DNA of 64,000 bases, from the NCBI RefSeq assembly GCF_000024505.1, contig NC_013532.1, forward strand, positions 806,001 to 870,000, read 5' to 3'. Of this stretch, positions 57,134 to 64,000 are shown one piece after another (position 1 is the stretch's first letter; each line of letters begins with the position of its first letter). A program made the position numbers and the translations under genes. Source of the stretch: Anaplasma centrale str. Israel (GTDB taxonomy: Bacteria; Pseudomonadota; Alphaproteobacteria; Rickettsiales; Anaplasmataceae). The notes under the pieces are model-generated. The model was not told the DNA's origin and ran no database searches. It saw only the letters and a list, made by a program, of their open reading frames with translations.

Positions 57134-58723
57134 CTATCCCGCCACCGGAGCAATGCTCAGTATGGGGGCCATTCTACTTATTATTCTCCCCACAACCGGC
57201 GCAGACACGGCACCACCCGTAACTTTTGAGCCTTTGGGCTCGTCAATCATCACCATGATCGCATATTTCGGCTCAGAAATGGGAAATATACCCAAAAATG
57301 ATGCCAAGTTTGCGTCCTTGCGGTACCTACCATCCATGACTTTCTCCGCCGATCCCGTCTTCCCTCCAACCAGATATCCCTTGACGTTTGCCCGCTTGCC
57401 AGTCCCGCGTTCAACCGCAAATCTCAGTAGCTGCTTAACTTTGCGCGATGTCTCGCTGCTCACTACTCTCCGACCCTCCGTCCCTTTTCCGAAGATAAGC
57501 GTGGCATCATGCATGATGCCGTCATTTACGAGCCCAGCCGCAGCCTGCACAACGTGCACCGGAGTAACTGCAACTCCATATCCGTACGAAGCCGTAGCAA
57601 CGGTGCTGTTACCCCACTCTCTGGGGAAAATTGGGAACCCCACCTCCGGAATTTCCAAGCCCAAATCTGACAGCAAATCCATCCTCTCAAAGTACTCCAG
57701 CTGAATGTCTTTACCCAAATCCATGGCGATTTTTGCCATACCTACATTTGAAGACTGCGCAAAAATTTCTCTCACGCTCAACACCGGGCTGCGCGACTTG
57801 TACATATCGTTGACCTTGTACCTGCCAATGATAAAAGGCTGTGAGACATCATACGTATCTTCAACTGAGACTTTGCCGGAGTCTATGGCGCTTGCTACCG
57901 TGAATAGCTTAAACACAGAACCCATTTCATACACACCCAAGGTCACTCGGTTAAATTTTTGATAGTTTTCGGCTTTTGAGCGGTTATTGAGGTCAAAATC
58001 TGGCAAACTCACTGCAGCGAGGATTTCACCATTCCTCACGTCCATTACGATCCCAATCCCCGCAGCCGCGTTATACTTCTCCATCTGGCGCAGTATTTCT
58101 TCTCTTACAACATTCTGCACTCTAACATCTACTGACAGCTTGACGTCGCCCTGCACACCGAATATGTCTGCATATCTCTCTATACCTGAAATTCCCCTAC
58201 CATCCGGGTCAACATAGCCTAGTATGTGAGAGAGCAAGTTGTTGTGCGGATATACGCGCTTGACTTCCTGCGTTAAGTGTAGCCCCTTCAACCGCGCCTC
58301 TTTGATCTCTGCCGCTTCTGTGGAAGTTATGTCACGTTTAATCCAAATAAACTTTTTCTTCGGCGACAGCAGCCTGCGTATACGCTCACTATCATCGTGC
58401 AGAATGGCCGATACTTTTTCTATCACCAATTCAGGATTGGACATCACAGTCGTATCGGCAGAAAGCGACACCGTGGCTATATCCGTCGCAAGTATTTCAC
58501 CATTGCGATCTAGTATAGTGAACCGACCTTTAGGCTGCGCATTCTTGCTCACCGCGGGTTTGATCTCCTCGTGCGGCACAGCCGTGAGCGTTATCAACCT
58601 AAATGTTATGATAATAAAAAAGACCACGAAAGGAATCGTAGCGCACAGAAGCCGCTTTTTACTCTTATTAAGGGTTTCATTCCGCAATTCACAGCGGTCA
58701 AAAATTTGCCCCACGTGGTCCAT
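57134..58723 (-). CDS. ftsI: Class B penicillin-binding protein, septal transpeptidase FtsI
   Basis: FtsI cross-links peptidoglycan at the division site, or whatever reduced wall is made. The 529-residue protein has a short cytoplasmic head, one membrane helix (about 25-47), a pedestal domain, and a transpeptidase domain with all three catalytic motifs: MGSVFKLFT (the SxxK serine) near residue 268, SSN near 323, and GKTGSAEK near 455. It is therefore likely active. No class A PBP is seen in the window, in line with reports that Anaplasma builds a minimal wall without one. Start ATG at 58723. Confidence 0.95.
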   Translation of the reverse strand: MDHVGQIFDRCELRNETLNKSKKRLLCATIPFVVFFIIITFRLITLTAVPHEEIKPAVSKNAQPKGRFTILDRNGEILATDIATVSLSADTTVMSNPELVIEKVSAILHDDSERIRRLLSPKKKFIWIKRDITSTEAAEIKEARLKGLHLTQEVKRVYPHNNLLSHILGYVDPDGRGISGIERYADIFGVQGDVKLSVDVRVQNVVREEILRQMEKYNAAAGIGIVMDVRNGEILAAVSLPDFDLNNRSKAENYQKFNRVTLGVYEMGSVFKLFTVASAIDSGKVSVEDTYDVSQPFIIGRYKVNDMYKSRSPVLSVREIFAQSSNVGMAKIAMDLGKDIQLEYFERMDLLSDLGLEIPEVGFPIFPREWGNSTVATASYGYGVAVTPVHVVQAAAGLVNDGIMHDATLIFGKGTEGRRVVSSETSRKVKQLLRFAVERGTGKRANVKGYLVGGKTGSAEKVMDGRYRKDANLASFLGIFPISEPKYAIMVMIDEPKGSKVTGGAVSAPVVGRIISRMAPILSIAPVAG

Positions 58724-58976
58724 GTTGAACTTCCCAACTAAAACCTTCGAAGGTTAGACGCTACGCTTGGCTGCATCAACTAATTTTAGAATCACAATAA
58801 TCTATACGCGTAAGCCCTTATAGTTGTTCACTTTTTACCCATCGCTGCCATGCCCGTTGTGCGCTGCTCTATTGGCCACTACCCCGAAGCTGCGCTGGGC
58901 ATTTTGCGATATAAATTAGTTGCTGCATACAGTTAAAGAAAATAAACTCTGTGTGGAAGAGCGGACCGAGTTTCAA

Positions 58977-59960
58977 ATGCAGTTTCCAAAAACAAGAATG
59001 CGGCGCAGGCGCGCCCACGCTTGGATGCGCAATATCGTCAGGGAAACTGCACTTTGCGCTGGCAACCTAATACTGCCAATATTCGTCCATGAGCATGACG
59101 AAGACATAATTCCGGTAGAAGGTCTGGACTGTATGCGGAATGTATCCGCCAAAGGTGCGGCACATTTGGCGCGTGAAGCGCTAGAGGCGGGAATCAACGC
59201 CGTAATTGTGTTCCCGTCCGGATGTAAGAAGTCCACCGACGCGGAGGAGGCATATAATCCCAACAATCTAATTTGCGACGCAATTCGCCATATAAAAGAC
59301 TGCGTACCCGAAATTGGGGTTATTGCGGACGTCGCGCTTGATCCTTACACAACCTCCGGGCACGATGGCATAGTAGTGGATGGCGAGGTGGATAATGACG
59401 CAACAATAACTGCACTCTGCAAACAGGCTGCAGTGCTCGCAGCTGCGGGTTGTGACGTTGTCGCTCCTTCAGATATGATGGATGGTAGGATTGGCGCCAT
59501 TAGGGAGTTTCTCGATAATTGCGCCTTCAGTAATGTTTGTATACTCTCTTACGCCGCAAAGTTTTGTTCGTGCCTGTATAAGCCATTTCGCGGGGTGGTC
59601 GGCTCCCGCACGATGTCCCAGTCCATAGACAAAAGCACATACCAAATGGATGTCGCTAATTCCAGAGAAGCCCTGCTGGAGGCACGTCTTGACGTCGATG
59701 AAGGTGCCGATATGCTAATGATCAAACCGGGGATGTTTCACCTGGATGTAATCGCAGCAGTAAGTGCCGCGGTTGAAGTGCCGGTTTTTGCATATCAGGT
59801 CAGTGGCGAATATGCCATGATCAAGGCCGCATCGGCAAGTGGCTGGCTGGATTACAACCAATGCATGTATGAAGCACTAATCAGCATGAAACGCGCAGGA
59901 GCCAGGTGTATTATCACTTATGCTGCATTAGAAGTGGCAAGAATGCTAGAAACTCGGTAG
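58977..59960 (+). CDS. hemB: Delta-aminolevulinic acid dehydratase (porphobilinogen synthase)
   Basis: HemB condenses two ALA molecules to porphobilinogen in heme synthesis. The ATG at 58977 (MQFPKTRMRRRRAHAWM, 327 residues) is preferred to a TTG 19 codons earlier. Both Schiff-base lysines are seen: SYAAKFCSCLYKPFR near residue 200 and LMIKPGMFHLD near 250. The metal-site region ALDPYTTSGHDGI is of the alphaproteobacterial type. nadE begins 6 bases after the stop. A damaged copy of this junction lies at 50775-51020. Confidence 0.96.
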   Translation: MQFPKTRMRRRRAHAWMRNIVRETALCAGNLILPIFVHEHDEDIIPVEGLDCMRNVSAKGAAHLAREALEAGINAVIVFPSGCKKSTDAEEAYNPNNLICDAIRHIKDCVPEIGVIADVALDPYTTSGHDGIVVDGEVDNDATITALCKQAAVLAAAGCDVVAPSDMMDGRIGAIREFLDNCAFSNVCILSYAAKFCSCLYKPFRGVVGSRTMSQSIDKSTYQMDVANSREALLEARLDVDEGADMLMIKPGMFHLDVIAAVSAAVEVPVFAYQVSGEYAMIKAASASGWLDYNQCMYEALISMKRAGARCIITYAALEVARMLETR

Positions 59961-59966
59961 AAAGCG

Positions 59967-61487
59967 GTGTCTGACGTCTTCATTGCGCAGCTAAATTACA
60001 ACGCAAGAGATATGCGAGGCAACTTTGAAAAGATATTGGCAGGGTATGAAAAAGCTGTAAGTAGCGGGGCTAGAATCATGCTGCTAAGCAGATGTGCGAT
60101 ATCCGGATACTTGGACAAGGCCCCTCTACCATTCGGGGAGTTTACAGCGTTGTACCGCAAATATCTAGAAAACCTGGCCTCGCACACACTGAACAAACAA
60201 ACCTGTATTGTGGTGGGTGGCGTTGAGCGCAGAGATGCACAGCTTTGTGAGGTGATTTACCTGCTATCCGGCGGCACAATACGAACCTTGATGCACATAC
60301 CAAAGCGTTTGAGAGATGCTTTTGTGATGTTTAGTGTGAGTGGTTTGACCGCCGCGTTACTGCTTGAGGAAAGCCCAGACGTGGAGCACGGTGGCGCAAG
60401 TATACCATCAAATGGGCTAGATCTACTGATACTAATGGGAAAATCTACGCATGGGTGGCCAAATGCCTTATCCTCGTGCGTCAAGCTATCTGGTAAATGC
60501 GGCGCCACATTGGCATACGTTAACCTACTCGGCGGATATGAGCACCGAGTGTTTCCCGGAGGATCTCTGCTTTGTAACAACGACAAAGCACACTTGTGTG
60601 CCCTTTGGTCCGAAGATCAGAGTATTATGAATCCGTGCGCTACGCTAGACAGTGTCGGAGAGCCTCCAACAAGTGAGGAGCAAGATTATCAAAACCTCAT
60701 GCTCGCGCTTAGGGATTATACCCACAAAAATGGGTTTGCTAGCGTAGTCTTAGGCATGTCCGGGGGGATAGATTCCGCGCTGGTTGCCACCATAGCTACT
60801 GATGCCCTGGGGCCGCAGTACGTACACACGTTCATGCTACCAACAAGATACACTACTCCTTCGAGCGTGGAAGATGCGGCAAAGTGTGCGCTAAATCTTG
60901 GTACCAGCCATACAGTAATGTCTATAGAGGAAATTTACCGCACCACGCTTGGGGCGCTGAGTACACTCCCTGCAAACTCTCTCTCAGGTGTGGCCGAGGA
61001 AAACATGCAGTCTAGAATACGGGGAATGTCCCTGATGGCGGCTAGTAACAAAATGGGATGGTTGCTCCTTGCCACTGGCAATAAATCCGAGCTACTGACG
61101 GGATATACGACTCTGTACGGTGATATGTGCGGGGGCTTTGCCCCAATCAAAGACGTGTACAAAACCAGAGTATACGAACTTGCGAAGTGGCGGAACAACA
61201 AAATACCGCGGGGTAGTCTTTGTCAAAAGACAAATGTAATACCAGAAGAGATAATACGTAAAGCCCCTTCAGCCGAGCTAAGGCCGGACCAAAAAGATCA
61301 AGACACCTTGCCGGAATATTCCGTCCTAGATCGCGTGTTACACGCACTTGTAGACCTCGGGCAAACGCAGGAGGAAATTGTGCGGTCAGGGTTCAGTGGA
61401 GAGTTGGTTGAGACAGTCATGAACCTGGTGCAAAAGTCATCCTTCAAGCTACAACAGGCCCCGTGCGGGCCAATCATCAGCCCATAA
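59967..61487 (+). CDS. nadE: NAD synthetase with intact synthetase domain and degraded glutaminase domain
   Basis: NadE amidates deamido-NAD to NAD. The C-terminal ATP-pyrophosphatase domain (about 240-506) is intact: LGMSGGIDSALVATI near residue 262, LATGNKSELLTGYTTLYGD and FAPIKDVYKTRVYELA. The N-terminal nitrilase-like glutaminase domain (about 1-225) is recognisable (FIAQLNYNARDMRGN, YVNLLGGYEHRVFPGGS), but its catalytic residues are gone: the FPEL glutamate position reads LSRC, and the LICED cysteine position reads LLLEE, with shortening around the Lys region. It probably uses free ammonia. The start is GTG at 59967, 6 bases after hemB. Confidence 0.92.
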   Translation: MSDVFIAQLNYNARDMRGNFEKILAGYEKAVSSGARIMLLSRCAISGYLDKAPLPFGEFTALYRKYLENLASHTLNKQTCIVVGGVERRDAQLCEVIYLLSGGTIRTLMHIPKRLRDAFVMFSVSGLTAALLLEESPDVEHGGASIPSNGLDLLILMGKSTHGWPNALSSCVKLSGKCGATLAYVNLLGGYEHRVFPGGSLLCNNDKAHLCALWSEDQSIMNPCATLDSVGEPPTSEEQDYQNLMLALRDYTHKNGFASVVLGMSGGIDSALVATIATDALGPQYVHTFMLPTRYTTPSSVEDAAKCALNLGTSHTVMSIEEIYRTTLGALSTLPANSLSGVAEENMQSRIRGMSLMAASNKMGWLLLATGNKSELLTGYTTLYGDMCGGFAPIKDVYKTRVYELAKWRNNKIPRGSLCQKTNVIPEEIIRKAPSAELRPDQKDQDTLPEYSVLDRVLHALVDLGQTQEEIVRSGFSGELVETVMNLVQKSSFKLQQAPCGPIISP

Positions 61488-61504
61488 GTTCCGGTGCGGG
61501 GCTG

Positions 61505-62791
61505 TTACTTCCCCCCTTCTCTGGAAAGCACAAACTTGTATGATCCACCCTCAACCTGCAAGAAAAGCGCAACCATTATGAAGACTATGACGGCGAAGGA
61601 GATCAGGTAAAATGCTGGAATAGTATTTAGCCCAGTGGCATGGGAAAGCCACAGACAAATGGCTGGGGAAAAACCACCTAGAAGGTACCCAGCGCTGTAA
61701 GGCGCAGAAAAACATGTCTGCCGCGCACCCACCGGAAACATTAACACAACAAACGGCCCGTACCATCCCCAATATGAGCCGAACATCACGAAAAACGCCA
61801 TGCGAGCAATCATTGACCCTTCGTAGATGAAGTGCACAACCGGATACATCGCAATTACTATAACAGCCAAAACAGCCAGTAAGCAGCTTTTCCTCTTGTT
61901 AGCATCAGACACAAGCAGGCTCGCGTAGGATGCAAGCATCAAAAGCAACAATGAGATGACATACTCTAAGATACCCGACCTGTGGCCCATGTCCATGCAG
62001 ACCAAGGATAGATAAAAAAACCCAGAGGAAAGTGCACCCATGGCAAAAACCAGCAGTACTCCACCGGCGTTCTGTAGCAAAGATTTGAGAATGTTTTCCT
62101 TGCGCCCGGTAGATTTATATTCCAAATAATCCGGGCTTTCGTGAATTCTGGAACGGAGGTAGGGAAGAAAACAACTCACCGCGGCTGCGATAAAAAATGG
62201 AATCCTCCACCCCCACTCGTGCATCTGAACCTTTGTAAGGGTGGCCTCACACACCCGCAACACGAACGTGCCCACAAGTATACCAACGCTGCAAAGTATA
62301 ATACGGATGACCCATACCACCTTCACCTGGTCCCTACTGACACTTTCAGCCATCAACACAACGCCACCGATTTCGGCGCCGTATGACAATCCCTGAATAA
62401 TCCTCAGCACAATAAGCACAATGGGGGAAAGGCTCCAAGTAGTAGGAGTTGGAAGGACGGACATGAAAAAGACTGATCCCACCAGCATACCAGCAGAGAT
62501 GTTAAGTGCCAGCCTTCTGCCTTTTCTGTCGCCCAAATAACCAAACATTGTTGCGCCCAGCGGCCTGGCAACAAAAGCAGATGCAAAAACTAAAAATCCC
62601 ATAAGTGTGGACAAGTATGTGGAGCCCTCTCCTTGGCCAGGCAGGAAGGCACTTTCTGAGAAAAACACCTGCGCTATAACGGAACTAAGCATGCCGTAAA
62701 CAGTAAAGTCGTAGTTTTCTATGGCAGTGCACAGCAAAACGGCAAGCACAACCTCGTTTAGGCCGGTAATTCTTTTCCAGAGTTTGTACAC
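61505..62791 (-). CDS. ProP-like MFS transporter, copy 3
   Basis: A 428-residue 12-helix transporter starting at the GTG at 62791; an in-frame TGA two codons upstream fixes this start. It is more diverged from copies 1 and 2 in the N-terminal third (ENYDFTVYGMLSSVIAQVFF) and has FGYLGDRKGRRLAL in the loop between helices 2 and 3. The C-terminus ends SREGGK directly, because the poly-C here is only six bases. It converges with nadE, 17 bases apart, which is probably the ancestral arrangement echoed beside copies 1 and 2. Substrate unknown. Confidence 0.88.
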   Translation of the reverse strand: MYKLWKRITGLNEVVLAVLLCTAIENYDFTVYGMLSSVIAQVFFSESAFLPGQGEGSTYLSTLMGFLVFASAFVARPLGATMFGYLGDRKGRRLALNISAGMLVGSVFFMSVLPTPTTWSLSPIVLIVLRIIQGLSYGAEIGGVVLMAESVSRDQVKVVWVIRIILCSVGILVGTFVLRVCEATLTKVQMHEWGWRIPFFIAAAVSCFLPYLRSRIHESPDYLEYKSTGRKENILKSLLQNAGGVLLVFAMGALSSGFFYLSLVCMDMGHRSGILEYVISLLLLMLASYASLLVSDANKRKSCLLAVLAVIVIAMYPVVHFIYEGSMIARMAFFVMFGSYWGWYGPFVVLMFPVGARQTCFSAPYSAGYLLGGFSPAICLWLSHATGLNTIPAFYLISFAVIVFIMVALFLQVEGGSYKFVLSREGGK

Positions 62792-62897
62792 GAATCAGCA
62801 CACCACAGGGCAATCCGCCAGTCTAGCACAGGGGCTATGTGCGCTCAAGAATATTACACACCGGATACGGGTGTACAGTCAGAAGCATGGCCCACAC

Positions 62898-64000
62898 CTA
62901 AAAAACCTCAGGTACCTCAGCCTCGGCCACTTCCGTCCCCCCCCCCCCTTCTTTTCTTCTGGAAAATGCAAACCTGTATGACCCACCTTCAACCCGCAGG
63001 AAAAGCGCAACCATTGCGAAAACTATGACGGCAAAGGAGATCAGGTAAAATGCAGGAACGCCATCTAGCCCCGTTGCATGGGAAAGCCACAGACAAATTG
63101 CGGGGGAAAATCCACCTAGCGTGCATCCCATGCTGAGCGGCATTGAAAAACATGTTTGCCTCGCACCCACTGGGAAAATTAGCACAACCAACGGCCCCCA
63201 CCACCCCCAGTATGTGCTGAATATTAGCACAAACACTATGCGCGCAACCATGTGGCCTTCGTAGATGAAGTGCACAACCGGGTACATCGCAACTATTACG
63301 AGGGCCAACAAGACCAGAAAGTAGCTCCTGTTCTTGCCAGCATCAGACACAAACAAACTGCAGCAAGGAGCTAGCGTCAGTAGCGATAGTAAGACTGCGT
63401 ACTCCCAAGTACCTGACTTGTGGCCCAAGTCCATGTAAACCATGGATAGATAAAAAAACCCAGAGGAAAGTGCAGCCATGGCAAAAACAAGTAGTACGCC
63501 ACCGGCGTTCTGTAGCAAAGATTTGAGAATGTTTTCCTTACGCCCAGTTGCTTTATATTCCATATAATCCGGGCTTTCTTTGATTCTAGATCGCAGGTAA
63601 GGAAGCGCACAGCTAATCACACCCGCAACCAAAAACGGAATTCTCCACCCCCACTCGTGCATCTGGGCCTCCGTAAGGGCAGTCTCGCACAATCGCAACA
63701 CAAACGCACCAAGAAATAGCCCAACGTTACCAAACACAGTTCCGATGACCCACGTCATCTTCACCTGGTGTTTTTCAACACTCTCAGCCATTAGTACAAC
63801 ACCACCAACTTCGGCGCCGTAGGCCAACCCTTGGATGATTCTCAACACAACCAGCGCAATAGGAGCAAGACTCCAAGTTTTAGGAGTCGGAAGCACAGAT
63901 ATGAGGAAAACTGAACCTGCCAGCATACCAGCAGAGATGTTGAGCGCCAGTCCTCTGCCTTTCCTGTCACCCAAATAACCAAACATCGTTGCGCCCAGCG
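62898..64000 (-). CDS. ProP-like MFS transporter, copy 4 (5' end outside window)
   Basis: Partial at the right edge of the window; the frame is open to the last base. It contains FGYLGDRKGRGLAL (Gly where the other copies have a second Arg), YGAEVGGVVLMAESVEKHQV and the usual helices. The C-terminal tail RRKEGGGGTEVAEAEVPEVF is like that of copy 1 but longer. A 12-base poly-C lies near the 3' end, and the flank after the stop (CCTCAGGTACC) matches copy 1's. Copies 3 and 4 share the REG/DRKGR-type loop, while copies 1 and 2 share DKMGRR, so there are two sub-pairs. Confidence 0.85.
   Translation of the reverse strand, partial: LGATMFGYLGDRKGRGLALNISAGMLAGSVFLISVLPTPKTWSLAPIALVVLRIIQGLAYGAEVGGVVLMAESVEKHQVKMTWVIGTVFGNVGLFLGAFVLRLCETALTEAQMHEWGWRIPFLVAGVISCALPYLRSRIKESPDYMEYKATGRKENILKSLLQNAGGVLLVFAMAALSSGFFYLSMVYMDLGHKSGTWEYAVLLSLLTLAPCCSLFVSDAGKNRSYFLVLLALVIVAMYPVVHFIYEGHMVARIVFVLIFSTYWGWWGPLVVLIFPVGARQTCFSMPLSMGCTLGGFSPAICLWLSHATGLDGVPAFYLISFAVIVFAMVALFLRVEGGSYRFAFSRRKEGGGGTEVAEAEVPEVF
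62937..62948. repeat. 12-base poly-C tract in ProP-like copy 4
   Basis: Twelve C's inside the coding region near the 3' end, at the equivalent place to copies 1 and 2. A candidate slippage site. Confidence 0.8.

Overview
The window comes from an obligate intracellular Rickettsiales bacterium of the family Anaplasmataceae. I read it as genus Anaplasma, most likely the A. marginale group. The evidence is near-balanced base composition (AT-rich in most other Rickettsiales), small scattered operons, a three-gene nuoABC fragment, a PleD-type cyclic-di-GMP synthase, a large NAD-glutamate dehydrogenase, dnaA away from any recognisable origin, and wide intergenic gaps. This is inferred from protein content; no database search was run. 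About 45 protein genes and one tRNA (Asp, GTC) can be supported.

Layout. 1-6.4 kb: NAD-glutamate dehydrogenase (5' end outside the window), a TatB-like gene, pleD. 6.7-10.2 kb (minus strand): murG, then efp-suhB-rluC. 10.4-13.3 kb: a 951-residue, low-complexity, repeat-bearing protein with tyrosine and SH3-ligand motifs, the best host-interaction candidate here. 13.7-17.1 kb: a large fused flavin/iron-sulfur oxidoreductase. 17.4-24.9 kb: psd-pssA (phosphatidylethanolamine synthesis), yidC, ribH-nusB-uvrA. 25.4-28.7 kb: nuoABC, surE-ccmD-ccmE, including a 45-residue ccmD. 28.8-33.1 kb (minus): tatD-pyrF and leuS. 33.4-40.5 kb: an orphan HTH regulator, rpoZ, an Smr protein, thiC, coaE (minus), tsaC-holB and an HU-like gene. 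40.5-41.35 kb: a nearly A-free block with no convincing gene. 41.35-50.1 kb: pdxJ, nadD, an unknown membrane protein (plus strand), dnaA, fabI, tRNA-Asp, gatB and malonyl-CoA decarboxylase. 50.2-64 kb: ssb, a decayed hemB/nadE copy, two ProP-like transporters, an AddB-like protein, ftsI, intact hemB-nadE, and two more ProP-like transporters.

Together the genes cover amino-acid catabolism feeding the TCA cycle (GDH), respiration (nuoABC, ccmDE), membrane lipids, cofactors (thiC, pdxJ, ribH, coaE, nadD, nadE, hemB), pyrimidines (pyrF), translation and tRNA charging, replication and repair, and a remnant peptidoglycan pathway (murG, ftsI). Several enzymes have lost catalytic residues (the NadE glutaminase domain, SuhB, the AddB nuclease).

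The most unusual parts are: (i) the 951-residue protein with EPxY/YDxP and PxxPx(R/K) motifs; (ii) four ProP-like paralogues, three with a 12-base poly-C tract inside the 3' coding end, flanked by shuffled pieces of hemB and nadE; (iii) the A-depleted block after the HU-like gene; and (iv) a 766-base non-coding stretch with repeated GTTGTAA motifs. Start codons were moved from the longest open frame wherever an internal start fits the family better.
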